The translations under genes were made by a program, and so were the position numbers. The notes below the pieces were generated by a model that saw nothing but the letters and a program-made list of their open reading frames with translations, was not told where the DNA came from and ran no database searches. A DNA stretch of 64,000 bases, from the NCBI GenBank assembly GCA_965277615.1, contig CBDIDG010000006.1, positions 3,100,001-3,164,000 on the forward strand. Reading direction: 5' to 3'. Shown in pieces: positions 1-8,186 of the stretch (its first letter is position 1; the number at the start of each line of letters is the position of its first letter). Origin of the DNA: Bog-532 sp965277615. Its GTDB lineage: Bacteria > Actinomycetota > Actinomycetes > Streptosporangiales > Streptosporangiaceae.

Positions 1-109
1 GACGGCCGGGACGGGACGGTGATGACCGCTACGCCGATGACCAGGCGGCGGGTCAGGGTGGTTGGCGCTCGGGGGTTCGCGCATGGGGTGGCGCACGGGA
101 GTAGCGCTC

Positions 110-213
110 GGGGTTCGCGCTCGGAGTCGGCGCCCGGGGTTCGCGCTCGGAGTCGGCGCCCGGGGTTCGCGCTCGGAGTCGGCGCCCGGGGTTCGCGCTC
201 GGAGTCGGCGCCC
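110..213. repeat. Four tandem copies of a 26-bp unit
   Basis: Four head-to-tail identical 26-bp units (starts 110, 136, 162, 188) built on GGGGTTCGCGCTCGG followed by AGTCGGCGCCC. Degenerate GC-rich derivatives continue to about 330 (for example GGTGGCGCTCGGGGGTGGCGC). The block lies just beyond the 3' end of the leftward XRE gene. The 26-bp period is not a multiple of three and no convincing gene covers it, so I read it as an intergenic minisatellite. Bases 1-60 could hold the edge of another leftward gene but are too short to judge. Confidence 0.8.
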
Positions 214-330
214 GGGTTATTGCGTCGGTGGTGGCGCTCGGGGGTGGCGCGCCGGTGGTGGCGCCCGGGGTTAGCGCGTCAGTGGTGGCGCTCGGGGGTG
301 ACGCGGGGGAAGCGCCCGGGGGGGCAACGT

Positions 331-1224
331 TCAGGCGTTGGCGCGGCGGTCGGCGCCGCGCCAGAGCGACTCGGCGGTGGCCAGGATGAGGTCCCGCGAC
401 GCGGCCGGATCGAGGGCGGCGTCGGCCAGCATCTGGAAGGCGATGCGGTGCAGGTACGTCTCCCGCTCCCCCTCCAGGATGAAACCGCTCTTGAGCTGCT
501 CCGTGCTCACGACCTCTTGCAGCATCGCGTCGGGGTCGGCCACGAAACCGAAGATGACAAAGGATTCACCAAAGACCGTGTGCTGGGCGTTCAGTGGGAG
601 AATGTGCAAGGTTACATTGGGCTTTTCCGCCTCGCGCGCGAGGCGCTGAAGCTGCTCAAACATTACCGAATCATTGCCGACCCGGCGTTGCAGGACCGAT
701 TCGTCCAAGACCACCGAGAGTTGCAGCCCGTCGCGATCCAGCGCCTGCTGGCGTCGCATCCGGACGTTGACCATTCGGCCGACCATACCCGGCGGCACCG
801 GCTCGACCCGGCTGTAGCTGCTGATGATGTGCCGGGCATAAGCCTCCGTCTGCAAAAGCCCGGTGACCACGTCCACATGCCATATAGACATGGATGTTGC
901 TTCGTACTCCAGGCCGATGAATTGCTGGTATTCATCGGTGAGGCTGTCGCCGAACTCCTCCCACCAGCCCTTCTGGGCCGCGTCTTCGGCCAGCCCGAGC
1001 AGGAGGGCGCGGCGGGGCCCGGTGATCTCGTAGTAGTCGAGCAGGCGCTCGACTTCCTTGGGCCGCAGGCTGGTCCGGGCCCGTTCGTAACGGCTGATCT
1101 TGGAGGCCGACCATTTGAGCGCGGCCGCGACCGCGTCTCCGCTCTTGCCTCGGCTCTCCCTGATCGATCGCAGCTCAGCGGCCAGACGGCGGCGCCGCAC
1201 CGTAGGACTTCCTGGGGCGACCAA
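331..1224 (-). CDS. XRE-family regulator, Scr1 type (DUF5753)
   Basis: Cytoplasmic DNA-binding protein of about 297 aa. An N-terminal helix-turn-helix (RLAAELRSIRESRGKSGD...WSASKISRYERART, roughly residues 12-65) is followed by the long C-terminal region typical of the actinobacterial Scr1/DUF5753 family (YEATSMSIWHVDVVTGLLQT, VRMRRQQAL, LHILPL). I chose the TTG at 1224 because GAGGAG lies eight bases upstream; an in-frame GTG at 1293 would add 23 residues without a good ribosome binding site. Relatives usually sit beside a DUF397 protein and affect development; no DUF397 partner is visible here. Confidence 0.85.
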   Translation of the reverse strand: MVAPGSPTVRRRRLAAELRSIRESRGKSGDAVAAALKWSASKISRYERARTSLRPKEVERLLDYYEITGPRRALLLGLAEDAAQKGWWEEFGDSLTDEYQQFIGLEYEATSMSIWHVDVVTGLLQTEAYARHIISSYSRVEPVPPGMVGRMVNVRMRRQQALDRDGLQLSVVLDESVLQRRVGNDSVMFEQLQRLAREAEKPNVTLHILPLNAQHTVFGESFVIFGFVADPDAMLQEVVSTEQLKSGFILEGERETYLHRIAFQMLADAALDPAASRDLILATAESLWRGADRRANA

Positions 1225-1831
1225 TGGCAACGCTCCTCGGTACCGGGCGGGCCGACTAGCGCCGGACCAGTGGGGCAGTCCTGCAGATTTCACGAAAATA
1301 ATTAGCGAAACCCTTATTACACCGTACCCACACAGGTCGCAACTAAAGCTTTCGCGCCGTCCGTTGGCCTGAAACGGCGCATTTCGGGGTTCAATGTGTT
1401 CGCGTCGGCCATACTGCCTGATGCCACGGGCATGGCGCAGTGGGCGGCCACCGGTCCGGACCAGAGTTCGGTCACTCGGGCGGTGCCGGTCAGCCGCTGG
1501 GTTACGGCCGGAAATTGCGGGCGACGCAGTTACGCAAACTGGAATCCTCTGGGGCCGGTCCTTGCTTGGGCTCGGGTCGGCCGGCGTCTTCGGATTCGAT
1601 GTGCGGCCATCGCCGGAACGCGAGGGCCCGGCGGATCCGATTGATCTTGAAAAAGGCCCGCTGGGAGAGAATGCTCACAACCCTGTGACTGCTGTAAACC
1701 TACAGGACTACCGGGACAGCAGTGAAGAGCCTGCCTGGAGTGACTGGCTCAACCCAGCCGCGACAATGCCGTCAGCATTAATTCCAGAACTGAATCAATT
1801 GGATTGCTGCGCCGCTGCGGGCGAGTACACG
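1225..1831. other. Intergenic stretch without a recognisable gene
   Basis: About 600 bp upstream of the XRE gene with mixed base composition. Several short overlapping open frames exist on both strands, but none has a ribosome binding site, recognisable domain or consistent third-position GC. It probably holds the XRE promoter near 1290-1400, where AT content rises. Nothing else could be supported. Confidence 0.4.
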
Positions 1832-1871
1832 AACGGCCTGCCGCGATTAGCTGAATCGGCAGCAGGCCGTT
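1832..1871 (-). terminator. Hairpin terminator of the small secreted peptide gene
   Basis: AACGGCCTGC (1832-1841) pairs perfectly with GCAGGCCGTT (1862-1871), and an inner CGATT/AATCG pair lengthens the stem. It sits 20 bases beyond the stop codon of the leftward small peptide gene, where an intrinsic terminator is expected. There is no clear U-tract, which is common in actinobacteria. Confidence 0.6.
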
Positions 1872-1890
1872 GGTAGAGAACTGGGTAAGG

Positions 1891-2049
1891 TCAGCCATCA
1901 TAGAAGTGAGCGGGCCTGGCGGCAGCCGTCGCGGTAACGGCGGCAGGCGCTGTGGTGGCGAGTACGGTCGCGGCCGAACCGGCCAGAATTGATCCGGCAG
2001 TGCTGAGGGCAAGGATGGCGGGGATGATAGTGCTACGCTTTATACTCAT
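1891..2049 (-). CDS. Small secreted peptide (52 aa)
   Basis: This frame is too short to be obvious but is well supported. ATG at 2049 follows GGAGAGAGC directly. The product starts MSIKRSTIIPAILALSTAG, a basic N-terminus followed by a hydrophobic core, then small residues (AGSAATVLA), an Ala/Thr-rich stretch and the polar tail RPAHFYDG. This is an export signal with almost no mature domain, so the released peptide would be 15-25 residues. A hairpin follows the stop codon. Function is unknown; short exported peptides of this plan occur in actinobacteria, but I cannot assign a family. Confidence 0.6.
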   Translation of the reverse strand: MSIKRSTIIPAILALSTAGSILAGSAATVLATTAPAAVTATAAARPAHFYDG

Positions 2050-2416
2050 GCTCTCTCCACGCATCTGATGAGGTCAACGGCCTGCCGGAGGATTCCTTCT
2101 GGCCGTACGACACATCCAGCCCCTTGTGGGGTTATGGCCATTATCAAACTATTACGTGCGATAAGTTAAGCCCCCATGCCAACTTTTTTATAACCAAAAA
2201 CTGCGTTACCTGTTTCACTTTCCGTTGATTTGAAATCGTCGCGAATTCGTGCCGATAAAGTGTCGCAGGCCGATGCGACGCAAGATTCATGCAATTTGCA
2301 CCGCAAGGCTGGGAAGGTAATGCCGACGGCTCGGCATTACCCGGTCACGGTTGCCGAATTAGTGTCCGAAAAAGAGCTGCTTGTTCGATAAATGTTCTGG
2401 TAGTAGGGTTCGACCT
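2050..2416. promoter_or_regulatory. Divergent promoter region, AT-rich
   Basis: This 370-bp gap separates the leftward peptide gene from the rightward LuxR gene. Its AT content is much higher than the surroundings, with TTATCAAACTATTACG and TTTTTTATAACC tracts between 2140 and 2210, as expected for a regulated divergent promoter. No operator could be assigned. Confidence 0.4.
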
Positions 2417-5254
2417 ATGCCTCCGGTGACGCCAGCCGGTACCCTCGTCGGCCGCGACAGCGAGATAGCGCTGCTGACTGAGTTGGTAAAAGAGTTGTCA
2501 GTGGGACGCGGCCGCTCCATGCTGATCGAGGGCGAGCCGGGCATTGGCAAGTCCGCATTGGTGCGAACGCTGGTCGCGGGAGCGCCGGACGCCGGCTGCC
2601 AGATCTTGTGGGGCGCCGGCGACGAACTGGGTCAGGCCCTCCCACTGGTGCCATTCCTGGACGCGCTACACGTGCGTGAGCCGACCTCTAATCCCCGGCG
2701 GACAGCGATCGTCCGGCTGCTGCGGGGTGAGGCCACCACCGACCGCGGTACGGACGTCACGGCCGCGCTGGCCGAGCAGTTGCTGGTCTTGGTGACCGAG
2801 CAGTGCGCATCGCAGCCGACCATCCTGGTCGTCGACGACCTGCAGTGGGCCGACCAGGCCAGCGTCACCTTGTGGGGACGGCTGGCGCGGTCGGCGCGGC
2901 AGGTGCCACTGCTCCTGGTCGGGATGATGCGCCCGGTCCCCCTGCGCGAAGACCTGCTGGCCCTGCGGCGGGGGGTAGCGGACGCGGACCGGCTCCAGCT
3001 GACCGCGCTCACCGACCCGGCCACGGTGGACCTGATCGCGGCCCTGGCGGGCGGCAAACCGGACATCGATCTGCTGCGGCTGGCCGACGGCGCGGCGGGC
3101 AACCCGCTGTACCTCACCGAGCTGATGGCCGCGCTGGCCCGGAGCTCCAGCCTGACCATCACAGACGCGGGTACCGTCGAGCTGGCGGGCGATTCGGCGC
3201 CCAGGTCCTTGTCCGCGGCCATCGCCGACCGCGTCGGCTTCGTGACCGGGGCGACCCGGGAGGTGCTGAGGGCCGCGGCCCTGCTGGGTATGCAGTTCGC
3301 CGTGGATGACCTGGCCATCGTGCTGCGCCGGAGGGTGGTCGACCTGATCCCGGCGGTGAATGAGGCCTGCGCGGCCGGCGTGCTGGCCGAGTCCGGCCAC
3401 GGTCTGGGATTCCGGCATCAACTGATCCGGGCGGCGCTGTACGACGAGATGCCCGCGCCGGTCCGCGCAGCCTGGCACCGGGACGTGGGCCGAGCCCTGG
3501 CCGCGGCAGGCGCGCCGCCGGACCGGGTCGCGCGCCAGCTGCTGCAGGCCGTCGGCGATTCCGGGGACACCACGGAACCGGTGGACGACTGGATGCTGGA
3601 CTGGCTGACGAGCACCGCGGACCCGCTGATCAGTCAGGCGCCCAGGGTGGCGGCCGAACTGCTGACCCGGGCCGTGGCCAACCGCTCAGCGGATTCGGCC
3701 CAGCAGGGCTGGCTGACCAGCAGGCTGGCCGACGCCCTGTACCGCATCGGCGACCGGGACGCGGCCGAGCAGGTGGTGAACCGGGCGCTGGAACACCACT
3801 GTGAGCCCGATCTCCTGGTCGACCTGCACTGGACGCTGGCGCAGTGCCGCATGCTGGCCGGCTCGTCCGCGAAATCCCTGGACACGCTGAAACATGCGCT
3901 TTCGTCCCCCGGCCTGTCGGCCGGGCACCGGGCTCGGCTGCTCGTGCTGGCCGGGCGAACCCACAAGTACCTCGGTGAGCTCGACAAGGCGGACCAAGTC
4001 GCCACCCGCGCGCTCGATGAGGCCACGGAGGCGGACGACAGCGGGACCATGGCGTGGGCACTGCACGTGCTGGCCTCCGTGGCCTCCGTGCGCGGAGAGC
4101 TGACCGAAGCTCTGCCGCTCTATGATCGGGCGCTGACCGTGACCGAGGCCGACCCGGCCCTGACCGACCTGCGGCTGCTGCTGATGATCAACCAGGCAGT
4201 CGCGCTGGGCTGCCTGGACCAGTACGAACGCGCCTTCGCCGCGGCCGGGGAGGCACGGTACCTCGCGGGCCAGCTCGGCACGACCTTCCGGCTGGCTCAG
4301 GCCCACGGTGCTCTCGGCCAGCTGCTGTTCGAGACCGGGCAGTGGGACGACGCGCTGACCGAGCTGGCCATCGTGCCCGAAGATCTGAAGGAGCCCGCCG
4401 GGGCCTGCTGGGAGCTCGGCATCGCGGCCGTGATCAGCTTCCATCGCGGCGACATCGACCTGGCCCGGCGCTGGCTGGCCGCGGCCGTCCCGCTCAGCGA
4501 ACGGATCGGGCACCCGCACGTCGGGCCGCTGGCCCTGGCGCGCAGCCTGGACTGTGAGCGCCAGGGGGCGCTACCGGAGGCGCTGAACGAGCTGACCGGG
4601 AGATTCGGCGGCAACACCGAAGCGCTGCACGACATCGAAGACCTGCTGGCCGACGCGGTCCGCCTCGCCACCGAGACGGGCAACCTGGACACCGCACACA
4701 CCTTCGCGGGTCACGCGGCCGCGCTCGCGGCCGGATCGGAGATCCCGCACCGGCAGGCGAACGCCCTCTACTGCCGCGCTCTGCTGGACCATGATCCGTC
4801 CCAGCTGCTGGCCGCCGGGGCGCGCTACGAGGACGCGGGACGGCCCCTGCTGAGAGCCAAGGCGCTGGAGGCGGCGGCGGGAGAATTCGTCGACATCGGC
4901 GACCGAACCCAAGCGCGGGCCGCGTTCACCAAGGCCGTCGAGGTCTACACCGGCCTGGGGGCGGTGGCCGACGCCGCCCGGCTGCAGGCCACGTTCCGGG
5001 CCCATGGCATCCGCCGCGGGCCACGGGTCAAGCACCGGCAGGCGCGCAACGGCTGGGACAGCCTCACGCCGACCGAGGTTAAGATCGCCGCCTTCGTCGA
5101 GGACGGACTGTCCAACCCGGACATCGCCGGCCGGCTGATGCTGTCCCGGCGGACGGTCGCGACCCACGTCTCACACATTCTCAAGAAGCTCGACGTCCAC
5201 TCGCGGACCGACATCGCCCGTGAGTCAGCCCGCCGGACCGTCGCAGCGCGGTGA
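2417..5254 (+). CDS. LuxR-family regulator, LAL type (AAA + TPR-like + HTH)
   Basis: About 945 aa. An N-terminal STAND/AAA module has Walker A GEPGIGKS (about residues 39-46) and Walker B ILVVDDLQWAD (about 135-145). A long alpha-helical TPR-like middle follows, and a C-terminal LuxR helix-turn-helix (LTPTEVKIAAFVEDGLSNPDIAGRL, then SRRTVATHVSHILKKL) closes the protein. The order and length match large ATP-dependent LuxR (MalT-like) activators. ATG at 2417 is preferred because LVGRDSEI normally starts close to the N-terminus; an in-frame TTG at 2381 is possible. The target is not evident. The 3' end overlaps the convergent ATPase gene by 30 bp. Confidence 0.9.
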   Translation: MPPVTPAGTLVGRDSEIALLTELVKELSVGRGRSMLIEGEPGIGKSALVRTLVAGAPDAGCQILWGAGDELGQALPLVPFLDALHVREPTSNPRRTAIVRLLRGEATTDRGTDVTAALAEQLLVLVTEQCASQPTILVVDDLQWADQASVTLWGRLARSARQVPLLLVGMMRPVPLREDLLALRRGVADADRLQLTALTDPATVDLIAALAGGKPDIDLLRLADGAAGNPLYLTELMAALARSSSLTITDAGTVELAGDSAPRSLSAAIADRVGFVTGATREVLRAAALLGMQFAVDDLAIVLRRRVVDLIPAVNEACAAGVLAESGHGLGFRHQLIRAALYDEMPAPVRAAWHRDVGRALAAAGAPPDRVARQLLQAVGDSGDTTEPVDDWMLDWLTSTADPLISQAPRVAAELLTRAVANRSADSAQQGWLTSRLADALYRIGDRDAAEQVVNRALEHHCEPDLLVDLHWTLAQCRMLAGSSAKSLDTLKHALSSPGLSAGHRARLLVLAGRTHKYLGELDKADQVATRALDEATEADDSGTMAWALHVLASVASVRGELTEALPLYDRALTVTEADPALTDLRLLLMINQAVALGCLDQYERAFAAAGEARYLAGQLGTTFRLAQAHGALGQLLFETGQWDDALTELAIVPEDLKEPAGACWELGIAAVISFHRGDIDLARRWLAAAVPLSERIGHPHVGPLALARSLDCERQGALPEALNELTGRFGGNTEALHDIEDLLADAVRLATETGNLDTAHTFAGHAAALAAGSEIPHRQANALYCRALLDHDPSQLLAAGARYEDAGRPLLRAKALEAAAGEFVDIGDRTQARAAFTKAVEVYTGLGAVADAARLQATFRAHGIRRGPRVKHRQARNGWDSLTPTEVKIAAFVEDGLSNPDIAGRLMLSRRTVATHVSHILKKLDVHSRTDIARESARRTVAAR

Positions 5255-5788
5255 CCGCCGCGGGAACCGCAGCAGGGTCCCGTTGGCGCGGCCGGGCGCT
5301 GGACGGCCGTGGCTTGCCGTTCCGGTACTTCCGGTCCGGGACCGGTCGCCAGGCCGCGCCCGGTAGCTGGCGCCCGGATCGGGCCGGAACCCGAGGGTGA
5401 AGTACACGGCCTTGCCCTCCGGGGTCAGGTCACAGCCCCACTTGGCCGCCAGCGTGTCGACCAGCATGAGGCCCCGCCCGTTCTCGTCTTCGGCCGACGG
5501 GTCGAGCAGCACCGGGAAGAAGCGCGACGTGTCGTGGACATCGACGCGGAAGTGGCCGTAGGTACAGGTGATGAACAGCGTCACCATCTGGCCGGCCTCG
5601 TGCCGGACGGCGTTGGTGACCAGTTCGCTGGTGAGCAGGATGGCAACGTCCGGGTCGACCGGAACGTCCCAGGCCGTGATGGCCGCCCGTACCTGCTCAC
5701 GGGCCTCGGCCACGGCGGCCGGCCCGGTGGCCAGGCGGTGGCGGCGAGAGTGTAGCTCGGCCGGACGTATGGGCGCCCTCGAAATCAT
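5225..5788 (-). CDS. ATP-binding protein, anti-sigma-factor kinase-like (HATPase_c_2)
   Basis: 187 aa with a single GHKL-type ATPase fold: N-box LLTSELVTNAVRH (about residues 54-66) and G-box GRGLMLVDTLAAKWG (about 104-118). These small proteins are the SpoIIAB/RsbW-like ATPases common in actinomycetes, usually affecting sigma factors or anti-anti-sigma proteins by phosphorylation. AGGAAGGAG precedes the ATG at 5788. The C-terminal 40 residues are Arg/Gly/Pro-rich and probably unstructured, and the last ten codons overlap the LuxR gene from the other strand. No partner anti-sigma gene is adjacent. Confidence 0.85.
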   Translation of the reverse strand: MISRAPIRPAELHSRRHRLATGPAAVAEAREQVRAAITAWDVPVDPDVAILLTSELVTNAVRHEAGQMVTLFITCTYGHFRVDVHDTSRFFPVLLDPSAEDENGRGLMLVDTLAAKWGCDLTPEGKAVYFTLGFRPDPGASYRARPGDRSRTGSTGTASHGRPAPGRANGTLLRFPRRSPRCDGPAG

Positions 5789-5934
5789 GGGGCTCCTTCC
5801 TGGGGCGGAAGAGCTGTGCTCGCGCAAAGACTGCGCTTGCACAACAAATAGTGCTGCAAGTTGCAGCGCCAGACATCGGTCAGCTGACCGATGTTGATGG
5901 GCCCGCGTTGAGGACCCCGCGATAAAGTCACTGC

Positions 5935-7386
5935 GTGAAACGAGAGCTGGCGGGCGGTGTCGCCCAGCCGGCGTACCGCCGCGAGGACCTGCGGGTCGGC
6001 ATCGTCCACATCGGCGTCGGCAACTTTCACCGGGCGCACCAGGCCATGTACCTCGACCGGCTGCTGAACCAGGGTGAGGCGGCCGGCTGGGCCATCTGCG
6101 GGGTCGGGCTGCTGCCGGGCGACACCAGGGTGCGCGACGCGCTCCGCGGCCAGGACCTGCGGTACACGCTGGTGGAGCGCAGCCCGGACGGCACGGCCAC
6201 CGCCCGGTCGATCGCCTCGATCGTGGACTTCCTGTACGCACCGGACGACCCGGAAGCGGTCTTCGAGCGGCTGGCCCACCCCGACACCCGCATCGTGTCG
6301 CTGACCATCACCGAGGGCGGCTACAACCTGGCCGATGGGGGCCGGTTCGACGCGGACGACCCCCTGGTCCGGCGCGACCTGGCTCCCGGGGCCACCCCGG
6401 CCACGGTGTTCGGCGTCGTGGTCGAGGGCCTGCGGCGGCGCCGGGACCGGGGTATCCCGCCGTTCACGGTCATGTCCTGCGACAACCTGCCGGGTAACGG
6501 CCACGTGGCCCGGCAGAGCTTCACCTCGTACGCCCGGCTGGCCGACCCCGAACTGGGCGAGTGGGTCGGCCGCGAGGTCGCGTTCCCGAACAGCATGGTG
6601 GACCGGATCACCCCGGTCACCACCGACGAGACCCGCCGCTTCGTGGCGCAGACGTACCACGTCACCGACGCCTGGCCAGTCATCTGCGAGGACTTCACCG
6701 CCTGGGTGCTGGAAGACCAGTTCACCCTGGGCCGCCCGCCGTACGAGGACGCCGGGGTCACGCTGGTCCCCGACGTCGCGCCGTACGAGCAGATGAAGCT
6801 GCGGCTGCTCAACGCGGGCCACCAGGCCATCGCCTACTTCGGCTACCTGCTGGGCTACCGGTTCGCCCACGAGGCCGTGGCCGACCCGGCCATTGCCGCG
6901 CTGGCCCGCCACTACATGCACGATGAGGCCGAGCCGACGCTGGAGCCCGTGCCCGGCGTCGACCTGGGCGACTACCAGCGCAGCCTGCTGGCACGGTTCT
7001 CCAACCGCTACGTGCCAGACACCCTGCTGCGGCTGGGCACCGACGGCTCGGACCGGATCGCGCAGTTCCTGCTGCCGGTCGTCCGGGACCGGCGCCAGCA
7101 CGGGCTCGGGTCACCGCTGTCGGCCGCCATCGTGGCCAGCTGGGCCGCCTTCGCCCGCGGGGTGGACGCCGACGGCGCTCCGATCAGCTTCGTCGACCGG
7201 CAGCGAGAACTGGTCGACGAGGCGGTGCGGCGGCAGGCCGACGACCCCATCGGCTTCCTGACCGTAACCCAGCTGTTCGGTGACCTGAGCCAGGACACCG
7301 AGTTCGCGGGCCAGTTCGCCGCGGTCTACCGCGACATCCTTGATCGCGGGCCGCGTCCCGCACTCGAAGCGGTCCGGGCTGGGTGA
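5935..7386 (+). CDS. Mannitol dehydrogenase family oxidoreductase
   Basis: 483 aa polyol-specific long-chain dehydrogenase, the family of mannitol 2-dehydrogenase and fructuronate/tagaturonate reductase. The N-terminal Rossmann fold begins VGIVHIGVGNFHRAHQ (about residues 22-37). The family's catalytic pattern K-x5-N-x2-H is visible as KLRLLNAGH near residue 288. It likely interconverts a sugar alcohol and a ketose (or uronate) with NAD(P). GTG at 5935 is the only start upstream of the fold. It reads away from the ATPase gene across a 146-bp AT-richer divergent promoter. The exact substrate cannot be told from sequence. Confidence 0.9.
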   Translation: MKRELAGGVAQPAYRREDLRVGIVHIGVGNFHRAHQAMYLDRLLNQGEAAGWAICGVGLLPGDTRVRDALRGQDLRYTLVERSPDGTATARSIASIVDFLYAPDDPEAVFERLAHPDTRIVSLTITEGGYNLADGGRFDADDPLVRRDLAPGATPATVFGVVVEGLRRRRDRGIPPFTVMSCDNLPGNGHVARQSFTSYARLADPELGEWVGREVAFPNSMVDRITPVTTDETRRFVAQTYHVTDAWPVICEDFTAWVLEDQFTLGRPPYEDAGVTLVPDVAPYEQMKLRLLNAGHQAIAYFGYLLGYRFAHEAVADPAIAALARHYMHDEAEPTLEPVPGVDLGDYQRSLLARFSNRYVPDTLLRLGTDGSDRIAQFLLPVVRDRRQHGLGSPLSAAIVASWAAFARGVDADGAPISFVDRQRELVDEAVRRQADDPIGFLTVTQLFGDLSQDTEFAGQFAAVYRDILDRGPRPALEAVRAG

Positions 7387-7487
7387 CTAGCGCGCCGGCT
7401 GGGGCTGGTGGGACTTGGGGCGGGGTGAACGCCGGCTGGGGGTGGCGGGACCCAGGGGCGCGTTAGGGCGCTGGCCGGTGGGAGTCC

Positions 7488-7503
7488 GTTAATAAGCGTT
7501 AAC
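7488..7503. promoter_or_regulatory. Second TetR operator-like site at the 3' end of the regulator gene
   Basis: GTTAATAAGCGTTAAC matches the 16-bp palindrome at 8138-8153 at 12 of 16 positions and keeps both GTTAA half-sites. It overlaps the tetR stop codon, 635 bp from the promoter site. It may be an auxiliary site or the operator of something upstream; the overlap may also be chance. Confidence 0.35.
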
Positions 7504-8116
7504 TACGGGGAGCGGTAAGGGCGCCGGGGGTGGTGAGAGCGGCGGCGGCCATCCGCTCCAGCAGGGCGGCCATGGCGGCCGTGTCCAGCAGGGCGCTGTG
7601 CGGGGTGGAGTTGATCAGGCCGAACACGGCGTGGGCGGCGGCGCGGGCGGTGGCCTCGTCGGTGTCGGGCAGCACCCGCAGCAGCACGTCGACCCAGGTC
7701 TCGACGTAGCGGCGCTGGAGCTGGCGGACGCGGTGGCGGTCGGCCGCGGGCAGGTGGGCCAGGTTACGCTCCTGCACGGTGATCAGGGCCGGCTCGGTCA
7801 GCGCGAACTCTACGTGCCAGCCGATCAGAGCCTGGAGCGCGGCGGCGGGGCCGTCGGTGCCGGCCATCCGGCGGGTGCCCTCGGCCAGCAGCCGCTCGCT
7901 GATGCCGACCAGCATCTCGCTCAGCATCGCGTCCTTGCTCGGGAAGTACCGGTACAAGGCCGGCCCGGAGACGCCGACCGCGGCCCCGAGCTCGTCGATC
8001 GACACTCCGTGGAAGCCGCGATGGGCGAACAGCTCGGCCGCGGTGGCCAGGATCTGCGCGCGCCGCTCCGGCCGGGCAGCAGGCCGGCGGCGGGCGGGCT
8101 CGGAGACGGCGGTCAT
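7499..8116 (-). CDS. TetR-family repressor of the acyl-CoA carboxylase operon
   Basis: 205 aa with an N-terminal TetR helix-turn-helix (RRAQILATAAELFAHRGFHG, then VSIDELGAAVGVSGPALYRYFPSKDAM, residues 18-65) and an all-helical C-terminal ligand domain. It is divergent from accD1, and the 70-bp gap carries a perfect 16-bp palindrome, so auto-repression plus control of the carboxylase genes is the natural reading. In mycobacteria a TetR gene sits at the equivalent accD1-accA1 locus. An acyl-CoA ligand is plausible but inferred from context only. Confidence 0.9.
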   Translation of the reverse strand: MTAVSEPARRRPAARPERRAQILATAAELFAHRGFHGVSIDELGAAVGVSGPALYRYFPSKDAMLSEMLVGISERLLAEGTRRMAGTDGPAAALQALIGWHVEFALTEPALITVQERNLAHLPAADRHRVRQLQRRYVETWVDVLLRVLPDTDEATARAAAHAVFGLINSTPHSALLDTAAMAALLERMAAAALTTPGALTAPRS

Positions 8117-8137
8117 CCCCTCATACTAGACAGTGGT

Positions 8138-8153
8138 GTTAACGATCGTTAAC
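8138..8153. promoter_or_regulatory. Palindromic TetR operator between tetR and accD1
   Basis: GTTAACGATCGTTAAC is a perfect 16-bp palindrome in the 70-bp gap between the divergent starts at 8116 and 8187. Size, symmetry and position are those of a TetR dimer operator controlling both promoters. The regulator-to-site match is inference. Confidence 0.75.
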
Positions 8154-8186
8154 CTGTGAGGGAAGTTTTCCGGGAAGGCGGGCAGC

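Noticed and set aside
19..1305. Plus-strand 428-codon frame at the start of the window
   Set aside because: It is antisense to the XRE/DUF5753 gene and passes through the 26-bp repeats; no domain or ribosome binding site.
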